This document shows positions 57,201 through 64,000 of a stretch of DNA of 64,000 nucleotides, piece after piece. Position numbers and translations under genes: made by a program. Location: NCBI RefSeq assembly GCF_004138325.1, contig NZ_SBLB01000005.1, positions 186,001 through 250,000 on the forward strand, written 5' to 3'. Positions within the stretch are counted from its first letter, which is position 1. Each line of letters begins with the position of its first letter. Source of the DNA: Spirosoma sordidisoli. Its GTDB lineage: Bacteria; Bacteroidota; Bacteroidia; Cytophagales; Spirosomataceae. The notes below the pieces were generated by a model that worked only from the letters and a program-made list of their open reading frames with translations, was not told the DNA's origin and did no database searches.

Positions 57201-57336
57201 CGTGAACCTGGATGGACGTACCATCTACCAGGGAACAGGTAACGATGTGAACTACATCTACCAGAACGTAACCAAGAATCATCCGGGCAATGTTGCCGGA
57301 CAAAACTTCTTTATCATCCGCGAGCAGTTGCCATAG
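48241..57336 (+). CDS. Giant exported modular adhesin-like protein (3031 aa)
   Basis: Signal peptide 1-28 ([17 protein letters not shown]). In order: an N-terminal beta domain (about 29-235); a TSP3-like linker ([21 protein letters not shown], about 240-262); a [11 protein letters not shown] module (266-440); more TSP3-like linkers; a unique module with repeated Thr-rich strands (about 595-800); a second copy of the [11 protein letters not shown] module (907-1082); Ig-like and Cys-containing modules (about 1165-1360); PKD-like modules (about 1560-1850, motif [11 protein letters not shown]); several VCD-type domains; two cadherin-like triplets (2157-2758). The C-terminal domain (about 2760-3031) ends in a dockerin-like [19 protein letters not shown] stretch. 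Such C-termini recur in large Bacteroidota secreted proteins. It is probably an outer-surface or extracellular-matrix protein binding calcium. No protease or hydrolase site is seen. Confidence 0.9.
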   Translation: MTINRQRKYSRLWLMCCCLLSAMVVHAQTGNFVPAGGETVNSGTVSLATSTTWVTDRSATPGYFAATGTAVYSGADDTHNVNGYVKHYASAANQAFSFPVGSGTDYRSLGVSGTRSASSVIGVAWIVGDPTSTTDPTTPSAGTHATTALGTGITAVSTAGMWDWQDLTNDAVGLTVTVSIPNMSSFGLASDLRLVGWNGSQWVNLSGSAGASGNTENSTLSGSMIAGITALAVGKAPAPSDSDGDGIPDLADLDDDNDGILDSAECPENLSVLWNGANTVNPFGYDQTGSALGGVFSAPQNFTAAPGLTLTSAPVNNNFAYTISNITSTNLAQAIANNQYVEYTFSTQALNAYLSRLYVARTVISSGAYNLGVAYSSDNFATSTLLVSSFPMPAVATNYFINVPSIELAANKTHKIRYYFFGATGTLDFDDFSVVAKRCDTDGDNVANFLDLDSDGDGCADALEGGAAFTTANLVSSTLAGGSTGVTQNLCSTTACVGSTTATMGIPTVAGTGQTIGTSQDAFARDAACPALPDADGDGIPDVVDIDDDNDGVLDTVEGTGDVDSDGIINSLDLDSDNDGITDVRENNGLDANCDGRMDGVINSQGMPGAILRGGMVGSTTFAISYPGIANLSTDTQSANSPVSWQMDGDIGWFSYNGSFYRVGLLLGALPYRLVEYKNYPNLVTDTQASSTTMVGNYSAFTGFFVQGNTIYGISGTNMVAYSSLANLISNTSSSTTTISANASSNTLDYFDANNKIYRIVSGSLATVIAYNTLADLASDTRASQTTAGFADGANAAYTVFGTLSTPDTDGDGTPNYLDWDSDNDNCFDAREGGSKFAATNVDATGRLTGAVSTTTGIPTLAGVCGQTIGNSQNAMANGCQDADGDNVADFEDLDDDNDGILDTAECPENLSVLWNGANTVNPFGYDQTNSGLGGVFSAPQNFTAAPGLTLTSAPVNNNFAYTISNITSTNLAQAIANNQYVEYTFSTQALNAYLSRLYVARTVISSGAYNLGVAYSSDNFATSTLLVSSFPMPAVATNYFINVPSIELAANKTHKIRYYFFGATGTLDFDDFSVLAKRCDTDGDNVANFFDLDSDGDGCPDALEGGAAFTTANLVSSTMAGGSTGESRNLGTTVGSTTATMGVPAIANTGQTIGTSLSATVQDAACTVPTIAITAPKNITISNTNPPVSGTATALASVSVAGPNGQTCITTADASGNWTCTSLTFTVGSQTVTAVASNTVGVSTPATASFTTVSLCPNPTVGGTVTYAGGALCSISNVGSLTLTGQTGTVVKWQTSVNNGANWTDISGTFGKNYYNFVNAANGQQYRAVLNNGGSCSDAFSNPATISTSPTACSSATCDKSSGTVVFTTTPAMTGSNYSHVVIMTDGNGTIVKASAPGSSTLTNVATGNYLVYLVSYDNTQTPLPTLTVGTNLTAVGGACVVYSSQLAVKVCPANTFDCANASIAGTFIAGAPSSGTLTMPVTGAEPGSVTLTVSGTGFGSSPSPFVTTLTAGQTSVAIPIAYDGTGTGGVRSLSVSSAQFSNSCSVSVTVNAAIPCTPLTPGQVVPGTNSVLAGGATSFSYVGASSGSTVRWFVAPSSTASPNSGTGTVTPSITFLNAGFYQIIFEETNSGLPAGCNVPSTVQSTLDFRVKAQTPICDYPGSSTVTVSPSVAAIKTGQTGSFTLVGGQPYNNVQWQIIPSTGASPNSGNGATTSTITFSQEGLYRVVYTMTNAGDLTCTPVQKVSSALIAVGLDPCAAPSPINVIEASGKDSTLVGTSATFNASGGVPNQGMIWKVFPTTGVLSVSGTGSTTSLTFTQPGNYVVTFIATNGSLPLGCTKPVATAGSTTIKVYTSNPPYIVPVPVNVDPGKSTTVCMPIADADATDSFTATICGQPSTGTATVAANSTTRQLCLTYTAPASGPASTSVCVQVCDSFGNCKQSIIPIVINPSSNTAVTPQPPVVIVVPVVTPKNTPVQVCMPIKDPNTADTHTVSVCGNPSKGTATASVNNTTHELCINYTPTSGSVGQDAMCVIVCDPSGQCTTVTVPITVVDPTPPGVLPVAPKVTPVPIVTTPNTPVVVCTPIVDNTGDTHTASLCGQPSSGTAQVGVNNVTNTLCVTYTPGSQPTSTSLCIQVCDQGGLCTTVVAPITVLPVNQAPIVNPDVNTFVPGKTTTGNVLTNDKDPEGTKLTASTIGTPPAGFTLSPDGSYTYTAPASQTAPVTVPIQVCDAATPPACTTSTLTLTPVTQPNALTNNAPIALNDATRTTAGTSVTVNVVANDSDPDSATSVNGQLNTPTIVSQPATGTASIVNGQVVYTPPVGFTGVVSFPYQVCDKAATPLCTTALVTVTVDPTQPSGVTNVAPVAIDDQLITTKGTPATGTVAANDSDPNAGQTLTFTKLTNPANGTVVFNANGSYTYTPAPGYVGTDNFTYQVCDNGSPVLCTTATAYMTVNDVVNQAPIVNPDVNTFVPGKPTSGNVLTNDKDPEGTKLTASTIGTPPAGFTLSPDGSYTYTAPASQTAPVTVPIQVCDAATPPACTTSTLTLTPVTQPNALTNNAPIALNDATRTTAGTSVTVNVVANDSDPDSATSVNGQLNTPTIVSQPATGTASIVNGQVVYTPPVGFTGVVSFPYQVCDKAATPLCTTALVTVTVDPTQPSGVTNVAPVAIDDQLITTKGTPATGTVAANDSDPNGQPLTFTKLTNPANGTVVFNANGTYTYTPAPGFTGTDNFTYQVCDSGSPVLCTTATAYMTVNDVAGLQLLPKAWLQGALFGVTDPTGVMRDDLRSKGFLPLSSPYTNFTALTPTPTLSSSAVFATTGNDAIVDWVFVELRSPTSSSTVVDSRAALIQRDGDIVELDGVSPMVFSLASPGNYFVAVRHRNHLGVMTATAIPLSATGTVVDFRTPATPTYRSTTSAVNQSQITVTQGVALWAGNVVYDKSVIYQGTNNDVSGISVQIKGATRPNGQLFNTTGAASYILNGYYTGDVNLDGRTIYQGTGNDVNYIYQNVTKNHPGNVAGQNFFIIREQLP
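49129..49542 (+). repeat. 414-bp segment duplicated with perfect identity (second copy 51052-51465)
   Basis: The two copies lie 1923 bp (641 codons) apart inside the 3031-aa protein gene. They read base-for-base the same from agcgctccg to ttttcagtc, while flanking sequence within the same module has point differences, mostly silent. Confidence 0.93.
54709..56514 (+). repeat. Two tandem cadherin-like triplet units of about 300 codons
   Basis: Unit 1 starts at 54709 and unit 2 at 55615 (906-bp period). Each has three domains: PDVNTF...[26 protein letters not shown] and [14 protein letters not shown], each ending in a VCD...C pair. 54919-55382 and 55825-56288 (464 bp) are identical. The unit is homologous to the 888-bp units of the next gene. 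Confidence 0.95.
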
Positions 57337-57342
57337 TCTTAG

Positions 57343-57370
57343 TGGGGGGCAGACTAAACCCTGCCCCCCA
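57343..57370 (+). terminator. Hairpin after the 3031-aa protein gene
   Basis: Arms tggggggcag (57343-57352) and ctgcccccca (57361-57370) with an 8-nt loop, 6 bp past the stop codon. There is no T-tract, so termination may be partial and the next gene, 40 bp on, may be cotranscribed. Confidence 0.6.
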
Positions 57371-57410
57371 TCTAGCAGGCTGGTTGAATCAAGGTTAATC
57401 TGACGAAAAA

Positions 57411-60400
57411 ATGAAAAATAAATACAATATAAGTCGTTATCTCACGTGGGTCTTTTCACTGATGCTGATACTGGCTAGCCACTGGCTACAGGCCCAGCAG
57501 TCTACAAACACGGTGAAGTTTCGGGTAACTTATAACTCGACAACTCAGCGTTACACTGCCTGGGCAGTACCCGATTATTCGACCCCTAACGGGAATAACG
57601 GAGGGGCCAATGAGCTGGTGTCAACGGCTCAGTTTACCCTGAAAGTGCCCATAGGGTTCACGATAAGTAACATAACCGATGCGAGCGGTGCCCAGAGCTG
57701 GGAGAAAAGTCCGGCCAAGCTAGGCCAGGGTTTATCGCTGACGGCTACCAATGGCTCTGTGTTTACTCAGGATTATGCTCCAGCGGTGCTCGATCCCAAT
57801 TATGCATACTACGTGATTGGTAAATCACCTACTGAATCGAATTTAGGGGCATTTGTGGCCGGTACACCCGTAGCGCTGTTTACGTTTACCGGCAATGGCT
57901 GTTTCGGACCAATTCAACCGTTACCGCCTGGCGATCCATTCATTCAGGCCGCTCTGGACGCATTTTCCTTTAACGTACCCAACAGTTTCTACTCTGCTTC
58001 GGGGCAACCTTCGGGTGGTAATCAGAACCCGCTTGAGCAGTATATCAGCAACACCGGAGCACCCGCCAACTGTAGTCCGATTCCGTTGGTAGTGCGCCCC
58101 GATATTGCCAATACAAATGCCAATACGCCGGTATCGGGTAATGTGTTAACCAACGATACCGATCCGAATAGTGGCACATTGACCGCGTCTTTGACAACAC
58201 CACCCAGCGTGGGTACTGCCGTTATTTCGCCCAATGGAAGTTATACCTATACGCCCCCGGCTGGATTCACAGGCGTGGTCACGTTTTGCTACACCGCTAC
58301 CAGTACGGCCGGAACCAGTGGGTCGTCCTGCGTGACTATCAACGTAAATCCATCGCCATCACCAAACGGCAACGATTCGCCCATTGCTAACAACGATGCT
58401 ACTCAGACAACCGCTGGCAAGCCGGTTGTTATTGCCGTTCTGGCCAACGACACAGACCCCAACAGCGCGACAACGGTAAACGGGCAACTGAATTTGCCAA
58501 CTATCCTTAGTCAGCCCTCGCAAGGAACCGCCGTACCTAACGCCGACGGTACCATTACATACACGCCCCCGGCCAACTTTACCGGTGTCGTCACGTTTCC
58601 GTACCAGGTGTGCGATAAAGCTTCTACACCGCTCTGTGCGACGGCCTTAGTGACGGTGAACGTACTGCCCACCCCGCCTGCCAATACAACCCTGGCACCG
58701 GTAGCGGTGGATGATGCGCTGCTGACGCAGGTCAATACCGCCAAAACGGGTACGGTTGCTACCAACGACAGTGATCCCAACAGCCCTCCACTTGCGCTAA
58801 CCTACGCCACCGGACAACCGACAAACGGTACGGTGGTGATGAGCGCAAACGGAAGCTATACCTATACACCGGCCCCTGGTTATACAGGTGCTGACAGCTT
58901 TACCTATCTCGCCTGCAATACCGCCGGGCTTTGTGATAAGGCAACCGTTTCTGTACTGGTTCAGCAGCCAACCAACCAGGCGCCGATCGTCAATCCCGAC
59001 GTAAACACGTTTATTCCGGGTAAGCCGACGGCAGGCAATGTGCTGACCAATGACAAAGACCCTGAAGGCACTCCTCTGACGGCCAGCACCATCGGTACGC
59101 CACCGGCCGGCTTCACGCTGAGCCCCGACGGTTCATACACCTACACGGCCCCGGCCAGCCAGACGGCGCCGGTGACCGTACCGATCCAGGTCTGCGACGC
59201 AGCCACGCCACCGGCCTGTACAACCAGCACGCTGACCTTGACGCCAGTGACTCAGCCTAACTCGGTGACCAACAACGCCCCGATTGCGCTCAACGATGCC
59301 ACCCGCACCACGGCAGGTACGTCGACCACGGTAAACGTACTGGGTAACGACCGTGACCCTGACGGCAACGCGCTGACGAGTCTGACGGTGAGCCAGCCCG
59401 CCACGGGTACGGCCAGTGTGGTCAACGGGCAGGTGGTCTACACCCCGCCGGTGGGCTTCACGGGTGTGGTGAGCTTCCCCTACAGCGTGTGTGACAACGG
59501 CTCGCCGGTGTTGTGCACGACGGCTCTGGTGACGGTGAGTGTTGATCCAACTCAGCCAGCGGGTGTGACCAACGTGGCCCCGGTAGCGATCGATGATCAA
59601 CTACTGACCACCAAAGGCACGTCGGCTACGGGTACGGTGGCTAGCAACGATTCTGATCCGAATGCAGGTCAGACGCTGAGCTTCGCCAAGCTGACCAACC
59701 CGACCAACGGGACGGTCGTGTTCAACGCCAACGGCAGCTACACGTATACGCCAGCGCCTGGCTTCACAGGCACGGATAACTTCACCTACAGTGTATGTGA
59801 CAACGGTTCGCCGGTGTTGTGTACGACGGCTACGGCCTACATGACGGTGAACGATGTGGTCAATCAGGCCCCCGTTGTGACGCCCGACGTGAACACGTTC
59901 ATTCCGGGCAAGCCGACGGCGGGCAACGTGCTGACCAACGACAAAGACCCTGAAGGTACCAAGCTGACAGCCAGCACCATTGGTACCCCACCGGCTGGTT
60001 TCACGCTGAGCCCCGACGGTTCCTACACCTACACGGCTCCGGCCAGCCAGACGGCTCCGGTGACCGTGCCGATCCAGGTCTGTGACGCAGCCACGCCACC
60101 GGCCTGTACAACCAGCACGCTGACGCTGACGCCAGTGACTCAGCCTAATTCGGTGACCAACAACGCCCCGATTGCCCTCAACGATGCCACCCGGACCACG
60201 GCGGGCACGTCAACGACGGTGAACGTGTTGGGCAACGACCGGGACCCCGACGGCAACGCGCTGACGAGTCTGACGGTGAGCCAGCCCGCCACGGGCACGG
60301 CCAGTGTGGTCAACGGGCAGGTGGTCTACACGCCACCAGTGGGCTTCACAGGTGTGGTGAGCTTCCCCTACAGCGTGTGTGACAACGGCTCGCCGGTGTT

Positions 60401-63400
60401 GTGCACCACGGCTCTGGTGACGGTGAGTGTTGATCCAACTCAGCCTTCGAGTCTGACCAACGTAGCCCCGGTAGCGATCGATGATCAGCTGCTGACCACC
60501 AAAGGCACGTCGGCTACGGGTACGGTGGCTAGCAACGATTCTGATCCCAACGCGGGCCAGACGCTGAGCTTCACCAAGCTGACCAACCCGGCCAACGGTA
60601 CGGTGGTCTTCAACGCCAACGGCAGCTACACCTACACCCCGGCACCGGGTTATGTAGGCACCGACAACTTCACCTACAGTGTATGTGACAACGGTTCGCC
60701 GGTGTTGTGTACGACGGCCACGGCCTACATGACAGTGAACGATGTGGTCAACCAGGCCCCCGTTGTGACGCCCGACGTGAATACGTTCATTCCGGGTAAG
60801 CCGACAGCGGGTAACGTGCTGACCAACGACAAAGACCCTGAGGGCACCCCGCTGACAGCCTCGGTGATTGGCACCCCACCGGCCGGCTTGACGCTGAGTC
60901 CCAACGGCAGCTATACCTACACGGCTCCGGCCAGCCAGACGGCACCGGTGACCGTGCCGATCCAGGTCTGTGACGCAGCCACGCCACCGGCCTGTACAAC
61001 CAGCACGCTGACGCTGACGCCAGTGACTCAGCCTAACTCGGTGACCAACAACGCCCCGATTGCCCTCAACGATGCCACCCGGACCACGGCGGGCACGTCA
61101 ACGACGGTGAACGTGTTGGGCAACGACCGGGACCCTGACGGCCACGCGCTGACGAGTCTGACGGTGAGCCAGCCCGCCACGGGTACGGCCAGTGTAGTGA
61201 ACGGGCAGGTGGTCTATACCCCGCCGGTGGGCTTCACGGGCGTGGTGAGCTTCCCCTACAGCGTGTGTGACAACGGCTCGCCGGTGTTGTGCACGACGGC
61301 TCTGGTAACGGTAACGGTGGATCCGGCTCAGCCCTCGAGTCTGACCAACGTGGCCCCGGTAGCGATCGATGATCAACTGCTGACCACCAAAGGCACGTCG
61401 GCTACGGGTACGGTGGCTAGCAACGATTCTGATCCGAATGCAGGTCAGACGCTGAGCTTCACCAAGCTGACCAACCCCAGCAACGGTACGGTGGTCTTCA
61501 ACGCCAACGGCAGCTACACCTACACCCCGGCACCGGGTTATGTAGGTACGGACAACTTCACCTATCAGGTGTGCGATAACGGTTCGCCGGTGTTGTGTAC
61601 CACGGCTACGGCCTACATGACGGTGAACGATGTGGTCAACCAGGCCCCCGTTGTGACGCCCGACGTGAACACGTTCATTCCGGGTAAGCCGACAGCGGGT
61701 AACGTGCTGACCAACGACAAAGACCCTGAGGGCACCCCGCTGACAGCCTCGGTGATTGGCACCCCACCGGCCGGCTTGACGCTGAGTCCCAACGGCAGCT
61801 ATACCTACACGGCTCCGGCCAGCCAGACGGCGCCGGTAACCGTACCGATCCAGGTCTGCGACGCAGCCACGCCACCGGCCTGTACAACCAGTACGCTGAC
61901 GCTGACGCCAGTGACTCAGCCTAATTCGGTGACCAACAACGCCCCGATTGCGCTCAACGATGCCACCCGCACGACGGCGGGCACGTCGACGACGGTGAAT
62001 GTGCTGGGTAACGACCGGGACCCTGACGGCCACGCGCTGACGAGTCTGACGGTGAGCCAGCCCGCCACGGGTACGGCCAGTGTGGTCAACGGGCAGGTGG
62101 TCTACACCCCGCCGGTGGGCTTCACGGGTGTGGTGAGCTTCCCCTACAGCGTGTGTGACAACGGCTCGCCGGTGTTGTGCACGACGGCTCTGGTGACGGT
62201 GAGTGTTGATCCAACTCAGCCAGCGGGTGTGACCAACGTGGCCCCGGTAGCGATCGATGATCAACTGCTGACCACCAAAGGCACGTCGGCTACGGGTACG
62301 GTGGCTAGCAACGACTCTGATCCGAATGCAGGTCAGACACTGAGCTTCACTAAGCTGACCAACCCGACCAACGGCACGGTGGTCTTCAACGCCAACGGCA
62401 GCTACACCTACACCCCGGCACCGGGTTATGTAGGTACAGACAACTTTACTTATCAGGTGTGCGACAACGGCTCGCCGGTATTGTGCACGACGGCGACGGC
62501 CTACATGACCGTCAGCGAACCCGCCAACCAGGCGCCGATCGTAACGCCGGATATCGCCAACACCAAGCCGGGTACCCCCGTGTCGGGTAACGTGCTGACC
62601 AACGACCGAGACCCCCAGGGGCAGCCCATGACGGTGAGCCTGCTCAGCCAGCCCACCAGCGGGACGGTCGTGCTCAATCCGGACGGTACCTATACCTACA
62701 CACCCCCCACGGGCTTCACCGGCACGACCAGCTTCTGCTACGCGGCTACCAACACGGCCGGCCTGAGCGCCAGCACCTGTGTGACGATCAACGTGGTGGC
62801 CGATCCTGATCCGGCCCCGGGCGTGAACAACAAGCCCATTGCCAACAACGACGCGACCCAGACCACGGCCGGCAGCAGCGTGACGGTGAACGTCGTGGCC
62901 AACGACACCGACCCGGATTCGGCAACCAGTCTCAACGGCCAGCTCAACCCCCCGACGATCCTGTCGCAGCCGACCACCGGCACGGCCAGCGTAGTGAACG
63001 GTCAGCTGGTGTACACCCCGCCGGTGGGCTTCACGGGAGTGGTGACGATTCCGTATTCGGTCTGTGACAAGGGCAGCAACCAGCCTTCGTGTGCCACGGC
63101 GCTGGTAACGGTGACGGTGCAGCCGACGGCCCCGATCAACACCACGCTGGCGCCGGTCGCGGTAGACGATGCGCTGGTGACGGCCAAAGACGCGTCGAAG
63201 ACGGGCACGGTGGCTGCCAACGACTCGGATCCGCAGGGTCTGCCGCTGACTTACAGCAGCGGTCAGCCCACCAGTGGAACGGTGGTGATGAGCCCGACGG
63301 GCAGCTACACCTACACGCCGGCTGCGGGCTACACGGGTCCAGCCAGCTTCACCTACTCGGTCTGCAACAGCGCGGGCAAGTGTGATGTGGCTACCGTCAG

Positions 63401-64000
63401 TGTTCTCGTACAGCAGACAAGCTGTGTGCTGCCAACGCCAACATTTACGGATGTGAACGCATTTGATCCCACAACCTGCGGTGGTTCGGATGGTTATATT
63501 CTGATGACCAGCCTGCCGTTAAGCACCAGTGTGGTTATCAATTACCTGAAAGATGGTGTAGCACAGAGCTTCAGCGGAACCAGCGACGCCAACGGAACCC
63601 TGAAAATTCCGAATCTGGGCAAAGGAGTTTATAGCCAGTTCGCGTACCAGTCAGGTGCCTGCTCATCGGGCGTTTACAACGGTTCGGTGACGGTCGGAAA
63701 CGGTCCTGCCTTACCGGCTCTGGTAGGCGGTCAGCTTAGCAAAACAAACCCAACGGCTTGCGGAACGTCGACCGGTAGCATCCTGATCAATGGCCTCACA
63801 GCCGGTCAGAGTTACACGATCAGCTACAGCAGAAACGGGGTGGCTATGCCGGACGTGGCAGCTCAGGCTAACTCAGGTGGTCAGATCAGCCTGAGCGGGT
63901 TGTCGGCGGGCTCATACAGTGGATTTACATACCGTGTTGTATCGGGTTGCCAGTCATCGCCAGCCTCGACAACGATAGTGCTGAATGATCCGACTGCTCC
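57411..64000 (+). CDS. Giant exported cadherin-like repeat protein, partial (more than 2196 aa)
   Basis: From the ATG at 57411 the frame stays open to the window end. A signal peptide (FSLMLILASHWLQAQ) is followed by an N-terminal beta domain (about 30-225; FRVTYNSTTQRYTAW). Then come eighteen cadherin-like (Big_9-like) domains in six triplets: a divergent one (about 222-521), four near-identical 296-codon units (522-1705) and another divergent one (1706-2001). After about 2004 a new domain type begins, with NAFDPTTCGGSDGYI and NPTACGTSTGSILINGL, reminiscent of SprB-type repeats of gliding adhesins (tentative). Each domain carries a GNVLTNDxDP or ANDSDP motif typical of calcium-site linkers. 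It is likely a surface adhesin or filament; the C-terminus and export signal are outside the window. Confidence 0.92.
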   Translation, partial: MKNKYNISRYLTWVFSLMLILASHWLQAQQSTNTVKFRVTYNSTTQRYTAWAVPDYSTPNGNNGGANELVSTAQFTLKVPIGFTISNITDASGAQSWEKSPAKLGQGLSLTATNGSVFTQDYAPAVLDPNYAYYVIGKSPTESNLGAFVAGTPVALFTFTGNGCFGPIQPLPPGDPFIQAALDAFSFNVPNSFYSASGQPSGGNQNPLEQYISNTGAPANCSPIPLVVRPDIANTNANTPVSGNVLTNDTDPNSGTLTASLTTPPSVGTAVISPNGSYTYTPPAGFTGVVTFCYTATSTAGTSGSSCVTINVNPSPSPNGNDSPIANNDATQTTAGKPVVIAVLANDTDPNSATTVNGQLNLPTILSQPSQGTAVPNADGTITYTPPANFTGVVTFPYQVCDKASTPLCATALVTVNVLPTPPANTTLAPVAVDDALLTQVNTAKTGTVATNDSDPNSPPLALTYATGQPTNGTVVMSANGSYTYTPAPGYTGADSFTYLACNTAGLCDKATVSVLVQQPTNQAPIVNPDVNTFIPGKPTAGNVLTNDKDPEGTPLTASTIGTPPAGFTLSPDGSYTYTAPASQTAPVTVPIQVCDAATPPACTTSTLTLTPVTQPNSVTNNAPIALNDATRTTAGTSTTVNVLGNDRDPDGNALTSLTVSQPATGTASVVNGQVVYTPPVGFTGVVSFPYSVCDNGSPVLCTTALVTVSVDPTQPAGVTNVAPVAIDDQLLTTKGTSATGTVASNDSDPNAGQTLSFAKLTNPTNGTVVFNANGSYTYTPAPGFTGTDNFTYSVCDNGSPVLCTTATAYMTVNDVVNQAPVVTPDVNTFIPGKPTAGNVLTNDKDPEGTKLTASTIGTPPAGFTLSPDGSYTYTAPASQTAPVTVPIQVCDAATPPACTTSTLTLTPVTQPNSVTNNAPIALNDATRTTAGTSTTVNVLGNDRDPDGNALTSLTVSQPATGTASVVNGQVVYTPPVGFTGVVSFPYSVCDNGSPVLCTTALVTVSVDPTQPSSLTNVAPVAIDDQLLTTKGTSATGTVASNDSDPNAGQTLSFTKLTNPANGTVVFNANGSYTYTPAPGYVGTDNFTYSVCDNGSPVLCTTATAYMTVNDVVNQAPVVTPDVNTFIPGKPTAGNVLTNDKDPEGTPLTASVIGTPPAGLTLSPNGSYTYTAPASQTAPVTVPIQVCDAATPPACTTSTLTLTPVTQPNSVTNNAPIALNDATRTTAGTSTTVNVLGNDRDPDGHALTSLTVSQPATGTASVVNGQVVYTPPVGFTGVVSFPYSVCDNGSPVLCTTALVTVTVDPAQPSSLTNVAPVAIDDQLLTTKGTSATGTVASNDSDPNAGQTLSFTKLTNPSNGTVVFNANGSYTYTPAPGYVGTDNFTYQVCDNGSPVLCTTATAYMTVNDVVNQAPVVTPDVNTFIPGKPTAGNVLTNDKDPEGTPLTASVIGTPPAGLTLSPNGSYTYTAPASQTAPVTVPIQVCDAATPPACTTSTLTLTPVTQPNSVTNNAPIALNDATRTTAGTSTTVNVLGNDRDPDGHALTSLTVSQPATGTASVVNGQVVYTPPVGFTGVVSFPYSVCDNGSPVLCTTALVTVSVDPTQPAGVTNVAPVAIDDQLLTTKGTSATGTVASNDSDPNAGQTLSFTKLTNPTNGTVVFNANGSYTYTPAPGYVGTDNFTYQVCDNGSPVLCTTATAYMTVSEPANQAPIVTPDIANTKPGTPVSGNVLTNDRDPQGQPMTVSLLSQPTSGTVVLNPDGTYTYTPPTGFTGTTSFCYAATNTAGLSASTCVTINVVADPDPAPGVNNKPIANNDATQTTAGSSVTVNVVANDTDPDSATSLNGQLNPPTILSQPTTGTASVVNGQLVYTPPVGFTGVVTIPYSVCDKGSNQPSCATALVTVTVQPTAPINTTLAPVAVDDALVTAKDASKTGTVAANDSDPQGLPLTYSSGQPTSGTVVMSPTGSYTYTPAAGYTGPASFTYSVCNSAGKCDVATVSVLVQQTSCVLPTPTFTDVNAFDPTTCGGSDGYILMTSLPLSTSVVINYLKDGVAQSFSGTSDANGTLKIPNLGKGVYSQFAYQSGACSSGVYNGSVTVGNGPALPALVGGQLSKTNPTACGTSTGSILINGLTAGQSYTISYSRNGVAMPDVAAQANSGGQISLSGLSAGSYSGFTYRVVSGCQSSPASTTIVLNDPTA
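58974..62525 (+). repeat. Four tandem 888-bp in-frame units
   Basis: Units start at 58974, 59862, 60750 and 61638, each exactly 888 bp (296 codons). Each encodes three domains opening [31 protein letters not shown] and [16 protein letters not shown]. Long stretches are identical between neighbours, for example 60783-60943 with 61671-61831. Confidence 0.97.

Noticed and set aside
56515..57336. Type IX secretion C-terminal sorting domain at the end of the 3031-aa protein
   Set aside because: The ending is dockerin-like (TGDVNLDG) and lacks the usual pattern of a type IX sorting domain that I could recognise, so I did not assign the route.
61098..62264. A 388-codon open frame on the minus strand with His/Arg-rich repeats
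   Set aside because: It is the antisense reading of the 888-bp cadherin-like units and arises from their codon bias.
42492..62525. CRISPR-like regular repeats
   Set aside because: Periods are 273, 888 and 906 bp, all multiples of three and in frame, with no short repeat-spacer pattern and no cas genes.
35799..64000. Transposon or integron origin of the repeated modules
   Set aside because: No transposase, integrase, terminal inverted repeats or attachment sites were seen; the repeats are in-frame protein modules.

Overview
The window looks like a chromosomal segment of a Bacteroidota bacterium of the order Cytophagales, probably Spirosoma-like. This is inferred from family content and style: moderately high GC, no recognisable Shine-Dalgarno sites, candidate TAnnTTTG-type promoters, an exbB-exbD-exbD-tonB operon, BatD, TPR histidine kinases with LytTR regulators, and giant secreted repeat proteins. 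Taxonomy was not tested by any search.

Left part (1-35 kb), mostly housekeeping and envelope genes, largely on the minus strand. In coordinate order: the 5' end of obg, adk, a secreted TPR protein, and an energy-transduction operon (exbB, two exbD, tonB, a small membrane protein, a PstS-like lipoprotein). Then come a small membrane protein, tRNA-Pro(GGG), two tandem 800-residue M1 metallopeptidases, hupE-like and gamma-carbonic-anhydrase genes, and a very unusual Arg/Asp-rich lipoprotein. Next is an envelope group of an alpha-2-macroglobulin-like lipoprotein with an intact CLEQ thioester motif, a small secreted NTF2-like protein and penicillin-binding protein 1C. Plus-strand genes follow: an MBL/beta-CASP nuclease, batD, aroC and apbE. 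The part closes with a signalling group (two histidine kinases and a LytTR response regulator) read away from the right part.

Right part (35.8-64 kb), almost entirely plus strand, with four giant or large repeat-built exported proteins (2801, about 995, 3031 and more than 2196 residues) and one 219-residue exported protein. They share modules: thrombospondin-type-3-like Asp-rich linkers, jelly-roll-like beta modules, Ig/PKD-like modules, a common Cys-containing module, and cadherin-like (Big_9-like) triplets. Several modules are duplicated with long stretches of perfect nucleotide identity within a gene (414 bp and 464 bp), and the last gene carries four in-frame 888-bp units between two divergent end-cap triplets. 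I read this as a modular surface-adhesin or matrix-protein locus shaped by recent unequal exchange or gene conversion. It is the most interesting region. The last gene runs off the window.

No CRISPR array, insertion sequence, phage or plasmid gene was recognised. The four intergenic stretches longer than about 300 bases (2.8-3.1, 7.2-7.9, 31.6-32.0 and 34.9-35.8 kb) are described in the feature list.
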